Assembly: GCF_004363955.1 (NCBI RefSeq)
Contig: NZ_SNZR01000011.1
Span: 1,426,001 to 1,490,000, forward strand
DNA length: 64,000 bases
Direction of reading: 5' to 3'
Origin: Enterovirga rhinocerotis
GTDB lineage: Bacteria; Pseudomonadota; Alphaproteobacteria; Rhizobiales; Beijerinckiaceae
Part shown: piece by piece, positions 42,939-50,941 of the stretch
Position numbering within the stretch: the first letter of the stretch is position 1
Layout of the letters: each line of letters starts with the position of its first letter
Program-made: the position numbers and the translations under genes
The notes under the pieces: generated by a model
Databases searched by the model: none
What the model saw: the letters and a program-made list of their open reading frames with translations, nothing else
What the model was told of the DNA's origin: nothing

Positions 42939-43703
42939 TCAATCGCCGCGTGCTTTGCGTGCCAAGTCGCTGAGGGCCTCGAAAGCCGCATCAAAGCGCC
43001 CCTCGGCTTCGGCGGAGCGCAGGAGACGTGCTCGGGGTACGACGATCTCCTGGGGCGTCGGCTGCTGATTGAACAGGGCCATCACCTCGTCGATGAACTC
43101 CCCTAGCGGCTGGTAGCCGGCGCGGGTTTCCTGTCCCGGCGTGAGACCGGTCTGCACGCCAGGCGGCGCCAGTTCGATGACCTCGACCTTGCCCTTCAGC
43201 GCCTCGCGCAGCGACAGCGTGTAGGAGTGGATCGCGGCCTTGGTCGCGTTGTAGGTCGGGGTGGTGAACATCGGCACGAAAGCGAGACCCGAACTGACAT
43301 TGACGATCGCGGCATCGGGCTGGGCGACAAGATGGTCTACCAGAGAGTTGGTCATGCGGATCGGGCCGAGCAGATTGGTGGCGATGGTCGTCTCGGCATC
43401 GGCGAGGTCGCGACGGCTCTCCAGCCGCTCCGATCGCATGATGCCGGCATTGTTGACGACGATATTCAGCGCAGGGAACTTCGCGACGATCTCCTGCGCG
43501 AATGCGTCGATCGCTACGGCGCTCTCGATGTCGAGCGTCATCGCATGCATGCTAGCCCGCCCTTCGCAGGCGTGATCCAGCGCGTCTTTTCGGCGGCCGG
43601 CCACGATCACGGCATTGCCTTCATCGTGGAAACGCTGCGCCAACGCGGCGCCGATGCCCGAGCCACCGCCGGTCATGAGGATGGTGTTGCCGGAGGGTTT
43701 CAT
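42939..43703 (-). CDS. Short-chain dehydrogenase/reductase (DltE-like)
   Basis: A 254-residue Rossmann-fold oxidoreductase: TGGGSGIG cofactor loop, NNAGIM, catalytic Ser in VNVSSG and YNATK (Y and K). VIELAPPGVQTGLTPGQ is typical of the DltE-like group of uncharacterised SDRs, usually encoded beside an HxlR regulator. I chose the ATG at 43703 with GGAG nine bases upstream, dropping 14 codons of upstream frame. The matching regulator appears as a relic just upstream. Confidence 0.88.
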   Translation of the reverse strand: MKPSGNTILMTGGGSGIGAALAQRFHDEGNAVIVAGRRKDALDHACEGRASMHAMTLDIESAVAIDAFAQEIVAKFPALNIVVNNAGIMRSERLESRRDLADAETTIATNLLGPIRMTNSLVDHLVAQPDAAIVNVSSGLAFVPMFTTPTYNATKAAIHSYTLSLREALKGKVEVIELAPPGVQTGLTPGQETRAGYQPLGEFIDEVMALFNQQPTPQEIVVPRARLLRSAEAEGRFDAAFEALSDLARKARGD

Positions 43704-43831
43704 TAAGAAAACTCCATCATTCGTGACGATCCTTAACTCATCCACGGAATGCGTGATAGAAAGTAGGAACGCAAAAGATTTATTCCACCAGAAAGAAATT
43801 TATTTATAAATATTCAGCTTCGATTTATTAG

Positions 43832-44110
43832 GATGGTGAGCATGGCGAGTTGCGCTTCACCAATCTTGCGCGAAATGTCCCCGGCATCGGCCAGAAGATA
43901 CTGACGCAGGCCCTCATGGCAGCCAATACACCTCTTTCGCCGTCGGACGCTGCCGTGAAGCCGGCTTTCCATGGGATCGATCGGTCACGCTTACGGAAAC
44001 GCCATGTCCAAGCGCTTGTTTGCTACCCTGGAATGCGAACTCCTCGCCCGCGCCGCTTCGCCTCTCAACGCGAGGTCAGGATGACTGTCTTCAGCTACAT
44101 GGAGGGCTAG
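43832..44110 (+). pseudogene. Remnant of HxlR-family transcriptional regulator
   Basis: The frame reads DGEHGELRFTNLARNVPGIGQKILTQAL, which matches the middle of the HxlR winged-helix domain (RFxELRRxIPGISQKMLTQTL). A stop at 43829 removes the N-terminal half including the conserved Cys. After about residue 25 the similarity is lost and the frame drifts to 44110. The divergent SDR gene is the usual target of such a regulator, so this is a decayed local regulator. Confidence 0.6.
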
Positions 44111-44748
44111 TACAGTCCAGGATAGCGACACTCCACCCAGAGCTACCTGTTTCCGATCGCCTACGAGATGACGATACAGCCTGAGAGCTGACACCCAACC
44201 CCGTCACTATCCACGGAACGGGGTCAACTCCAACTCCGCTCTCCCTGGCTCCAACTCGCGGCGGCAGGAGCCCGGATTCAACGCAAAATCGACCGGACCT
44301 AACCTTCGTGCTCGAGAAATCCGTCGTACCAGTAGCTCAGCATCCTCTCGTGGAGATCGCTGTCGATTTGGATGATCGACCGCCCTGAGGCAACCAGGTC
44401 GGCTGTAACGTCCGATGGATCGGCATAGGTGAAAGAATGAAGGATGAGCAGGGTCAACGCTCTGCGGCATTCGACATCGAGCCGGCGCGTAGCGACGGCC
44501 GTTAGGAACTCGGCTATGCGCGCGCCATCAGCCAGCTCAATCTCCTAATCCTGTTCACGACCATGAGCAGGCAGATCGAACAGCGAATTGATTGCCCGCA
44601 CAGCATCTGCCGTCGGGCCACGTGTCCCGTCTCATGGAAAAGACTTATCGCGGCGTGTGATTGAATGGGAGGCCGGATCCCGAGAGGTGTCCCCGTGACC
44701 GCGAGCGCACGGCGCCACGACTAACTGGACGTTTACGAGTCTGCCAAG
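44111..44748. other. Decayed region with fragmentary minus-strand coding
   Basis: No intact gene. On the minus strand a frame ending at 44299 reads like protein (IAEFLTAVATRRLDVECRRA, HERMLSYWYDGFLEHEG) but has no start and is preceded in frame by a stop. Upstream of that stop the same frame again reads like protein (TADAVRAINSLFDLPAHGRE), up to another stop near 44633. Together they look like an eroded gene with nonsense changes. I do not recognise the family. Confidence 0.35.
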
Positions 44749-45045
44749 CTATCCAGTAACGCTGTAAAATGCCAACCCTATACAAAACAAAAGCACGACA
44801 AAGCCAAGATCAAAAAACCCACGCATCCTCAAGATGCGAACTCGATCACGCAAATCTATACCACCGATTATTTTGTCAGGATCCCAGCTAACTCGAAAAG
44901 TTATGTGGCGAAATATTGTCCATCTACTAATTTTTACAGCGATTAATGATTCTGTTATTCGTACTAAGCAATATGTCCATAGGGCGCCCCCAAGTGAAAT
45001 TGCCGCAAAAAAGAGCAGGCCGATGACGTACTCACGGGAGTTCAC
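44749..45045 (-). CDS. Small membrane protein in low-GC DNA
   Basis: A 98-residue protein with hydrophobic segments at both ends (VIGLLFFAAISLGGALWTY and FDLGFVVLLFCIGLAF) and a basic middle (RITFRV, RDRVRILRMRG). GTG start at 45045 preceded by AAGGGGAC. The DNA is markedly richer in A+T than every neighbour, suggesting recent acquisition. Function unknown. It lies inside a decayed region, so it may not be expressed. Confidence 0.5.
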   Translation of the reverse strand: MNSREYVIGLLFFAAISLGGALWTYCLVRITESLIAVKISRWTIFRHITFRVSWDPDKIIGGIDLRDRVRILRMRGFFDLGFVVLLFCIGLAFYSVTG

Positions 45046-45413
45046 CCTAATGTCCCCTTCGCCTTGAGCTACTCGGTCATGATGCGCGGATCAGCTCCGA
45101 CCGGCTCGGCCTATCTGAATGATAGTTGCTGCGGCATCCAGGGGTCCGAGGACAGGCCGATGCCGGAGCATGGCGGAAGGGGTGTCTTTCGCACAATTGA
45201 CCTAACGATTTGATCTCGCGTCGATAATGGTTTTCCGCCTGCCCATAACCCACGCATTCACCCACGCATTTCCGACCGCCTTGCGCGGGCGAAAGGGGAG
45301 GGCGGCGCGAAGTCCGCCTTCCATTATCGGCATCCGCAGACGTCTGATTAGCCGGGTGGAGACGCTGGGATGTCGGCCGGGCGTCGGTCAACGTCGACCG
45401 AGCGCGGCCAGTC
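45046..45413. other. Intergenic region without clear gene
   Basis: About 370 bases with no supported gene. It contains a tandem near-repeat ACCCACGCATTC / ACCCACGCATTT (45249-45272). Neither strand offers a frame with both a ribosome site and protein-like composition. Confidence 0.35.
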
Positions 45414-45689
45414 ATGCTGATGCTCGGATCGGGATCTTTGCTGTCATGGCGGAACACGGGCGAGAGGTTGATCATCGTCACAACGGCTCATGCACCGTCG
45501 CCGAGCACAGCGGCTGATCTCTTCCGCTTCTCGGCCGAGTTTTATCGCGCCGATGACCCGGTCAGGCTCACGATCGTGACGCCGCAAGGTCGCGTAGCAT
45601 TCGACCTCGACGCGAGGGTTCAGGACGTCAGCAGGAAGCGCGACATCGCTCAGTTTCGGGAGCGGTGTGCAACGTGGTGGACGCCCTGA
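45414..45689 (+). CDS. Hypothetical protein
   Basis: A 91-residue frame with moderately protein-like composition (TAADLFRFSAEFYRADDPVRLTIVTPQGRVAFDLDARVQDV). No ribosome site is obvious and I recognise no family. The overlapping minus-strand frame is less protein-like. It ends 30 bases before the convergent permease gene. Confidence 0.3.
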   Translation: MLMLGSGSLLSWRNTGERLIIVTTAHAPSPSTAADLFRFSAEFYRADDPVRLTIVTPQGRVAFDLDARVQDVSRKRDIAQFRERCATWWTP

Positions 45690-45718
45690 CGGGCGGCCAA
45701 TCGGACGCGAAGTGGCGA

Positions 45719-46759
45719 TCATCGAACAGGCGCCGTTGGTTGTTGCTCAGCGCTTACGAGGTCAGCAACCCACATGCTGGGGGAGCACTGCGCACAGAAC
45801 GATACGACGGCGATCGTGATCGGAACACCGATAAAGGCTCCGAATATCCCCCACAGGTAGGCCCACAGGAACACCGAAGCGAGGACGATGATCGGGGAGA
45901 TGGCAAGCGCGCTCCCCGAGACGCGCGGCTCCACGTAACTGCCCACGACGAACTGGATCATGCTCAGGCAGATGAAGGTCAGCACGATCGCCTCCCATGA
46001 TCCGAACTGCGTGACAGCGAAGAGAGTCGGCAGCAGCGTCGCGATCAACGGTCCGATCATGGGGATGTAATTGAGCGCGAAGGCAATAAGGCCCCACTCC
46101 TCCGCGAGAGGCAGCCCTGCGATCCGCGCGAAGGCCCAGACGAAGATACCGGTCATGATGCTCATCGCCGTCCGCACCAGCATGTAGCGCCGCAGCTTCC
46201 AAGCAGTCGCCGATAAGCCTCCGCGCAGAACCTGCGCGACTTCGCGGTTGCGCAGGTGTTCGACCTTGCGGGCGAAGGCCTCGACCTCGAGGAGGCCGAG
46301 GACCACATAGACCATCGCGACGAGCCAGAACGATACGGTGGTGTTAACGCGGTTCGTCACCGAATTCACCACGCCCAGGATCCAGCTCACGCTGAAATTG
46401 TCGGTCCAAATCCCCGAAACGGCGATTCCATGACCCTCAAGCCAAGTCGTGATCTGGTCGTAGATTACCTGGAAGCGGGCGGCATCGTTGATGAACCAGC
46501 GGCCCACGCGTCCGAGGGCCCAGCCGATGAGAGAGCCGAAGGCCGAAACTACGACGATGATGACGGCGAGGGTGATGAACAGGGCGACCAGACGCGGGAC
46601 GCTCGCCTGGAGCCGGCGCTGCATCGGCCAGACGACAGCCATGATGACGAGGGCAAGAGCCAAGGGCGCAAAGAATGAACTCGCGACCGTCAGCGCGGCG
46701 ACCGCCACGGTGATGGCGATGACGATCTGTGCGGTGCCTATCAGCCGACTGTCATGCAT
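45719..46759 (-). CDS. AI-2E family (PerM-like) membrane permease
   Basis: A 346-residue integral membrane protein with about eight hydrophobic helices and the AI-2E/PerM signatures ALNYIPMIGPLIATLLPTL and VGSYVEPRVSGSALAISPIIV. Members export small molecules (autoinducer-2 in TqsA) or act as Na/H antiporters in some bacteria, and substrate cannot be told from sequence. The ATG at 46759 lies seven bases upstream of the end of a tiny overlapping frame of unclear status. A 49-codon membrane gene lies further upstream on the same strand. Confidence 0.9.
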   Translation of the reverse strand: MHDSRLIGTAQIVIAITVAVAALTVASSFFAPLALALVIMAVVWPMQRRLQASVPRLVALFITLAVIIVVVSAFGSLIGWALGRVGRWFINDAARFQVIYDQITTWLEGHGIAVSGIWTDNFSVSWILGVVNSVTNRVNTTVSFWLVAMVYVVLGLLEVEAFARKVEHLRNREVAQVLRGGLSATAWKLRRYMLVRTAMSIMTGIFVWAFARIAGLPLAEEWGLIAFALNYIPMIGPLIATLLPTLFAVTQFGSWEAIVLTFICLSMIQFVVGSYVEPRVSGSALAISPIIVLASVFLWAYLWGIFGAFIGVPITIAVVSFCAQCSPSMWVADLVSAEQQPTAPVR

Positions 46760-46923
46760 CGGAAACTCGTGGCTTCAGGGACGTAGCATACCCGAATCCA
46801 AAGAGCTCGATCATGGCTCCGGAATCTCTCCGAGGCGGTAATCGGGCAGCCGGCCTGCAGGCAGGATCGCCAGCAGCGCAAGGCCCGCCTTGTTGCTGCT
46901 CGTCATCGCTCATCCGTCCGCCC

Positions 46924-47073
46924 CTAGCCTTGGCCTATCACACCTCCGAGCCTCAAAAAATAGAAGCCGAGAGCGAAGGCTCCAGCCGTAAGCATAAAGT
47001 AGAACGAAGCAGCGAACAGGATCGCTACCGCTCCGCCCAGCGCTGCAAGTCCTCGCGTCAGTTGATCGTTCAC
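46924..47073 (-). CDS. Small membrane protein
   Basis: A 49-codon gene on the minus strand starting with GTG at 47073. AGGAGG lies six bases upstream, an excellent ribosome site. The peptide starts MNDQLTRGLAALGGAVAI and is hydrophobic from about residue 9 to 45, forming one long or two short membrane spans. No family recognised. Same strand as, and 164 bases upstream of, the AI-2E permease, so possibly in one transcript. Confidence 0.55.
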   Translation of the reverse strand: MNDQLTRGLAALGGAVAILFAASFYFMLTAGAFALGFYFLRLGGVIGQG

Positions 47074-47297
47074 GAGTTCCTCCTAGCCCTTACCAAGCTC
47101 TCGCTCTCGCCCTCACCCGATCCCGCCCGCATCGAAGCTCCCATCGGAGATCTGTACACCAAAGGTGAAGCCCTCCCCCGTGCTCGCCCATCCCCTGGTC
47201 CATGCTGATATCCCGCCGGGCGAACTGGCGAGCCCGGGGGATCACCAGCCCGAACCGAGGCTGCATCGCGGCGTTGGCCTCGCCGGAGGTCACACGC

Positions 47298-47504
47298 ATG
47301 GCAACGCAAGGTTACGGCAATCAGGACACGGCGCCTCCGAACGCGGCTCCGTCGCGGTCGCAGGACAAGCCCGGCTCGGACGAGGTGACGGGGCGCAAGG
47401 ATCCGCCTTCCCGGAAAGAGGAGAGGGATGAGGTCAACACGCCCGGCGATGGCGCTGGACCGGCGCGGACGCCTGACGAGGAGGCCGATCCAGGTGTGGG
47501 TTGA
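47298..47504 (+). CDS. Small hydrophilic, probably disordered protein
   Basis: A 68-residue protein rich in Pro, Asp, Glu, Lys and Gly (SRSQDKPGSDEVTGRKDPPS) with no hydrophobic core. GGAGGT seven bases before the ATG supports it. Composition resembles small stress-induced or desiccation-type disordered proteins of soil alphaproteobacteria, but I cannot assign a family. Confidence 0.55.
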   Translation: MATQGYGNQDTAPPNAAPSRSQDKPGSDEVTGRKDPPSRKEERDEVNTPGDGAGPARTPDEEADPGVG

Positions 47505-47873
47505 GCAGCCGAGATCGCGACCTTCCGCAGGCGACAGCTGGCGAGGCCGGCGGCCTTGCTCCTGCTGTCATCGCTTCCCATATCGCTCGGATCGCCAGGG
47601 TGATCGCCCCGAGGGGCTTGAGCACCGGCGGCAGTTTCATCGCCCATCCCGGCACATGGTCGGGCGCACGATCGAGACGCAGAGGCGCCTGCCCGAGAGA
47701 TCGGAGCGGGCGTTTCGCGGGTACGGCTCATCAGTCGTCCTTCGTACGGTTCGCCGAAATCAGGCCGATCGATCAAATTCAACGGCATTGGACGATGGCC
47801 TTTTTAACCGGCGGTGCTGACATGGGTCGGCACTTGTGAGGCGGCCACCTTCGTGGGCGGAAGGCAGAACGAC
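47505..47873. other. Intergenic region before RTX-like gene
   Basis: About 370 bases. Frames are open on both strands but lack ribosome sites or recognisable protein character, and I call no gene here. Confidence 0.35.
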
Positions 47874-49370
47874 ATGGGCTCGATACGGTATACGGCAGGA
47901 GGTGATTATGACCCTGCCTCTGATGTGGGAGTAGTTGCCGCAATACCGCTCAGCGCTGATTACTTCTGGGTCCTAAGAGATGTGTCTTCCCGTGCGCCAT
48001 GGGGGTACGTAGCTTTCCAAGGAGGCGCAAATTATATTCTCGGTGCGCTGCCAGACCACGGTTATGTGTTCTACGAATCCGGCGGACTGTCTTTCGACTT
48101 CTCTGACAACAATCGCTATGTCGACATTCTGGGGGGAGACTTCGGCGACATCCTGACCGGTGGGTTTGGCAACGATCGTCTGAACGGCGGCCTTGGCGCT
48201 GACACGATGACAGGCGGCGCCGGCAACGACATCTTCGTCATCGACAATGTCGGCGACGTCGTCGTGGAACTCGCGAGCGAAGGCATCGACCAGGTCCGCA
48301 CGACGCTCGATAACTATGTCCTCGGCGCCAACGTCGAGAACCTGTTCCTGATGGGCACGGCCGATCTCAGCGGCTCCGGCAATACCTTGGATAACGTCCT
48401 TCAGGGCAATGGCGGCGCCAACACCCTATGGGGCGGCGCGGGCAACGACAGGCTCGACGGGCGGGCCGGCGCCGACACCCTCATCGGCGGTACGGGCGAC
48501 GACACCTACTACATCGACGATCTCGGCGACGTGATCGTCGAGGAGGCCGGCGAGGGCTACGACACCGCCATGCTGGGCGTCGACGGCTACGTCCTCGCCT
48601 ATAGCGTCTCGGTCGAGCGGCTGATCCTGCGCGACGGCGTCACCACCGCGACCGGCAACAACCTCGACAACGTCCTTCAGGGCAACGGGGACGACAACGT
48701 CCTCTTCGGCGGGGGCGGCCGCGACACGCTCCGCGGCGGGGCCGGCAACGACACGCTGATCGGCGGCGCGGGCATCGACAGCCTGTATGGCGGAGCGGGC
48801 GCGGACACCTTCGTGCTCACCGCGACGACGCCGGACCGCGACATGATCCGCGACTTCGTCGCGGCCGAGGACATGATCGAGATCAGCGCCTCGCTCTTCG
48901 GCGGCGGGCTGATCGCGGGCGACGAGCTCACGGACCAGCAGTTCGTGCTGAGCACCACCGGCCGGGCGACCTCGGCGACGGATCGGTTCCTGTACGTCGA
49001 AAGCAAGGGGCATCTCTATTACGACGCCGACGGCTCCGGCCGGGACGAAGCCCCGCAGCTCATCGCCGTCCTCACCACCACCCCCCCTCACCGCGACGCA
49101 TTTCGACATCGTCATCTGAGCGGGAAGCGGCTGTCGGCCTTCCAAGCCGCGGCTCCCTGGCTTCCTGCTCCTGGCCTTCGTGCTGGACCCATGGTCGCGC
49201 CGGATCGTCGGCTGGGCCTTCTCGGCCGACCTGAAGGCCCGCGTCGTGCTGGACGCCCTCGTCATGGCGCTCGCGGCCCGCAAGCCGCGGAACGTCATCC
49301 ATCGCTCCGACCAGGGCTCGCAAGGCAGATTCAAGCGGTCGTCGCAACACTCTGGCGTAGGGGGGTGTGA
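47874..49370 (+). CDS. RTX-type calcium-binding repeat protein, 3' end frameshifted
   Basis: Secreted-type protein dominated by RTX nonapeptides (GGxGxDxLx), for example GGFGNDRLNGG, GGAGNDRLDGRAGAD and GGAGNDTLIGGAG, with VIDNVGDVVVE-type linkers seen in haemolysin-like surface proteins. There is no enzymatic domain; the N-terminal 80 residues are unlike known modules. ATG 47874 has GGAAGG eight bases upstream. The frame passes a seven-C tract at 49081-49087; skipping one C gives the normal ending LTATHFDIVI and a stop at 49117-49119. As written it runs on into IS remnants. Confidence 0.75.
   Translation: MGSIRYTAGGDYDPASDVGVVAAIPLSADYFWVLRDVSSRAPWGYVAFQGGANYILGALPDHGYVFYESGGLSFDFSDNNRYVDILGGDFGDILTGGFGNDRLNGGLGADTMTGGAGNDIFVIDNVGDVVVELASEGIDQVRTTLDNYVLGANVENLFLMGTADLSGSGNTLDNVLQGNGGANTLWGGAGNDRLDGRAGADTLIGGTGDDTYYIDDLGDVIVEEAGEGYDTAMLGVDGYVLAYSVSVERLILRDGVTTATGNNLDNVLQGNGDDNVLFGGGGRDTLRGGAGNDTLIGGAGIDSLYGGAGADTFVLTATTPDRDMIRDFVAAEDMIEISASLFGGGLIAGDELTDQQFVLSTTGRATSATDRFLYVESKGHLYYDADGSGRDEAPQLIAVLTTTPPHRDAFRHRHLSGKRLSAFQAAAPWLPAPGLRAGPMVAPDRRLGLLGRPEGPRRAGRPRHGARGPQAAERHPSLRPGLARQIQAVVATLWRRGV
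49150..49360 (+). mobile_element. IS remnants: IS3-type OrfB fragment joined to another IS edge
   Basis: The frame from about 49165 reads FVLDPWSRRIVGWAFSADLK and then RNVIHRSDQGSQ, the integrase-core segment of IS3-family OrfB. It breaks off at 49323 right after SDQGSQ. The next bases read RFKRSSQH, reminiscent of the flank of a second IS. No intact transposase or full inverted repeats are present. Insertion here probably displaced the sequence downstream of the RTX-like gene. Confidence 0.6.
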
Positions 49371-49481
49371 TGCACTTTCGGTGTGGATGGAGCCCGAGAA
49401 TGCGCGGATCGCCCTCTTGCTCGCGAGACTGAACCGAAGGAGCGGGGGCGACGTATCTTCTGAGCAAGTTCGGAGGACGCT
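49371..49481 (+). other. Short upstream region of the DUF2177 gene
   Basis: Non-coding leader carrying the ECF-type promoter listed separately and the GGAGGA ribosome site directly before the DUF2177 ATG. Confidence 0.4.
49430..49459 (+). promoter_or_regulatory. Candidate ECF11-type promoter before the DUF2177 gene
   Basis: TGAACC (49430-49435), an 18-base spacer and TATCTT (49454-49459), 22 bases before the ATG. It matches, with the same spacing, the site in front of the local sigma gene. Confidence 0.6.
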
Positions 49482-49895
49482 ATGCGCTTCGTCGCCAGCT
49501 ACGTCGCCTTTTTGATTGCATTTGGCGTGTGCGACGCCGTGTGGCTCACCCAGATGGGCTCGCGCCTTTATCGGCCGGCGCTCGGAGACATCCTGTTGGA
49601 TGCCCCGCGCCTCGCCCCGGCGGCCTTGTTCTATTTCGGGTTCTCGCTCGCGGTCGTCTATTTCGCCGTGATGCCGGCCGTGCGGGAAGGCAACGCGTCG
49701 TCCGCGCTCGTCAACGGCGCGCTGATCGGGCTCCTCGCCTACGCGACTTACGACCTCACCAACTACGCGACGCTCCGCGCCTGGACGCTGACGATTACCC
49801 TCGCGGACCTCGCCTATGGCACGATCGCTGTCGGGATCTGCAGCTGGCTCGCCTATGTCGCGGCGACGCGGCTCGCGTCCTGGGGCTGGATCTGA
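49482..49895 (+). CDS. DUF2177 family membrane protein
   Basis: 137 residues with four hydrophobic helices; FGVCDAVWLTQMGSRLYRPALG and YATYDLTNYATLRAWTL are the DUF2177 signatures. Function unknown, but the family often occurs beside RpoE-ChrR and cyclopropane-synthase genes, as here. The upstream ECF-like promoter and the convergent methyltransferase tie it to the regulon. GGAGGA precedes the ATG. Confidence 0.88.
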   Translation: MRFVASYVAFLIAFGVCDAVWLTQMGSRLYRPALGDILLDAPRLAPAALFYFGFSLAVVYFAVMPAVREGNASSALVNGALIGLLAYATYDLTNYATLRAWTLTITLADLAYGTIAVGICSWLAYVAATRLASWGWI

Positions 49896-49914
49896 GCGGC
49901 GACCGCGGCACGGT

Positions 49915-50937
49915 TCAAGCCGGGCGCAGCCGGTAGTGCTTCACCGCCCAGGCCGAGCCGCCCGAATGGCCGAACAGGCCGCTGGTCGCCAGGAAGAACA
50001 GGCGCCAGCGCCGCCGCCAGATCGGCGCAGCCTGTCCGTAGACCTCGCGGAGGATCGGCTCGATCTCGTCGATGCCGCGATCGAAATTGGCCAGCCAATC
50101 CTCGGCGGTGCGCCGGTAATGGTCCCCGCTCCACAGCCATTCCTCCTCGACCCGGAAGAGGTCGGGGAATTCGTGGGCTAGGGTTTGGCTCGGCATCAGG
50201 CCGCCGGTGAAGAAGTGCTGGGCGATCCAGTCATCCTTGTCGGCCGCCTCGAAACGATAGCAGCCCTTGGAATGCGCGAAGACATGGAGGAAGAGACGGC
50301 CGTCCGGCGTCAGCCAGCCTCGGGCGCGCTCCAGCAGGGCGCGCCAATTCGCCATGTGTTCGAACATCTCGACGGAGACGATGCGCTCGAACCGGTCCGA
50401 TGTCTCGAAATCGTTCATATCCGCGGTCAAGACGTCGAGATTGCCGAGGCCGGCCCGTCGCGCCTTCTCCTCAATGAAGGCCTTCTGCGAACGCGAATTC
50501 GAGACGCTGACGATCCTGGCCGCGGGGTAGTGCCTGGCCATCCAGAGGGAGAGCGAGCCCCAGCCGCAGCCGAGTTCCAGGATGCGCTGCCCATCGGCAA
50601 GTCCCGCATGTTCGGCAGTGAGCGCCAGGGCTCGCTCCTCGGCCGCTGCGAGGTCATCATCGGCCCGTTCGTAGTAGCAGCAGGAGTACTTCCGGTTCGG
50701 GCCGAGGACCCGCTCGAAGAACGCCGCTGGCACCTCGTAGTGCTGGGTGTTGGCGGCATCGGTGTCGTGCGCGATCGGCCTGCCCGTCATGTCTCGCGCG
50801 AAGGTCGCCGAATCGATGGGGCTCGCCACGAGCGCGCGGTCGGTTCGGGCGACGAGCGCGCCGATCACGTAACGGCTCACGGCGTCCGGCACCGGAAGCG
50901 CCTCTCCCCAGCCCGAGAGCTTGCTGATGATCGTCAT
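49915..50937 (-). CDS. Cyclopropane-fatty-acid-synthase-like SAM methyltransferase
   Basis: A 340-residue SAM-dependent methyltransferase acting on unsaturated phospholipid chains or a related lipid. It contains TQHYEVPAAFFERVLG, the AdoMet loop LELGCGWGSLSLWMARHYP, SVSNSRSQKAFIEE and SVEMFEHMANW. Distinct from the second homologue at 56275: it has the longer HFFTGGLMPS version of the active-site loop. Last gene of the minus-strand operon sigma - chrR - DUF1295 - methyltransferase. In Rhodobacter, RpoE-controlled homologues take part in furan fatty acid synthesis. Confidence 0.9.
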   Translation of the reverse strand: MTIISKLSGWGEALPVPDAVSRYVIGALVARTDRALVASPIDSATFARDMTGRPIAHDTDAANTQHYEVPAAFFERVLGPNRKYSCCYYERADDDLAAAEERALALTAEHAGLADGQRILELGCGWGSLSLWMARHYPAARIVSVSNSRSQKAFIEEKARRAGLGNLDVLTADMNDFETSDRFERIVSVEMFEHMANWRALLERARGWLTPDGRLFLHVFAHSKGCYRFEAADKDDWIAQHFFTGGLMPSQTLAHEFPDLFRVEEEWLWSGDHYRRTAEDWLANFDRGIDEIEPILREVYGQAAPIWRRRWRLFFLATSGLFGHSGGSAWAVKHYRLRPA

Positions 50938-50941
50938 GGAT

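Noticed and set aside
46753-46914. Minus-strand frame of about 53 codons overlapping the start of the AI-2E gene
   Set aside because: The composition (QQQGGPC, RPAARLPPRRD) is not protein-like enough and no clear ribosome site supports it.
47505-47839. Overlapping plus- and minus-strand frames of 70-110 codons
   Set aside because: Neither has a ribosome site or a plausible fold; Arg/Pro/Ala-rich composition is typical of random frames at this GC content.
48119-48830. Periodic short repeats that could be read as a repeat array or CRISPR
   Set aside because: They are in-frame RTX nonapeptide codons; spacing and sequence vary as expected for a coding repeat. No CRISPR array or cas gene is present in the window.
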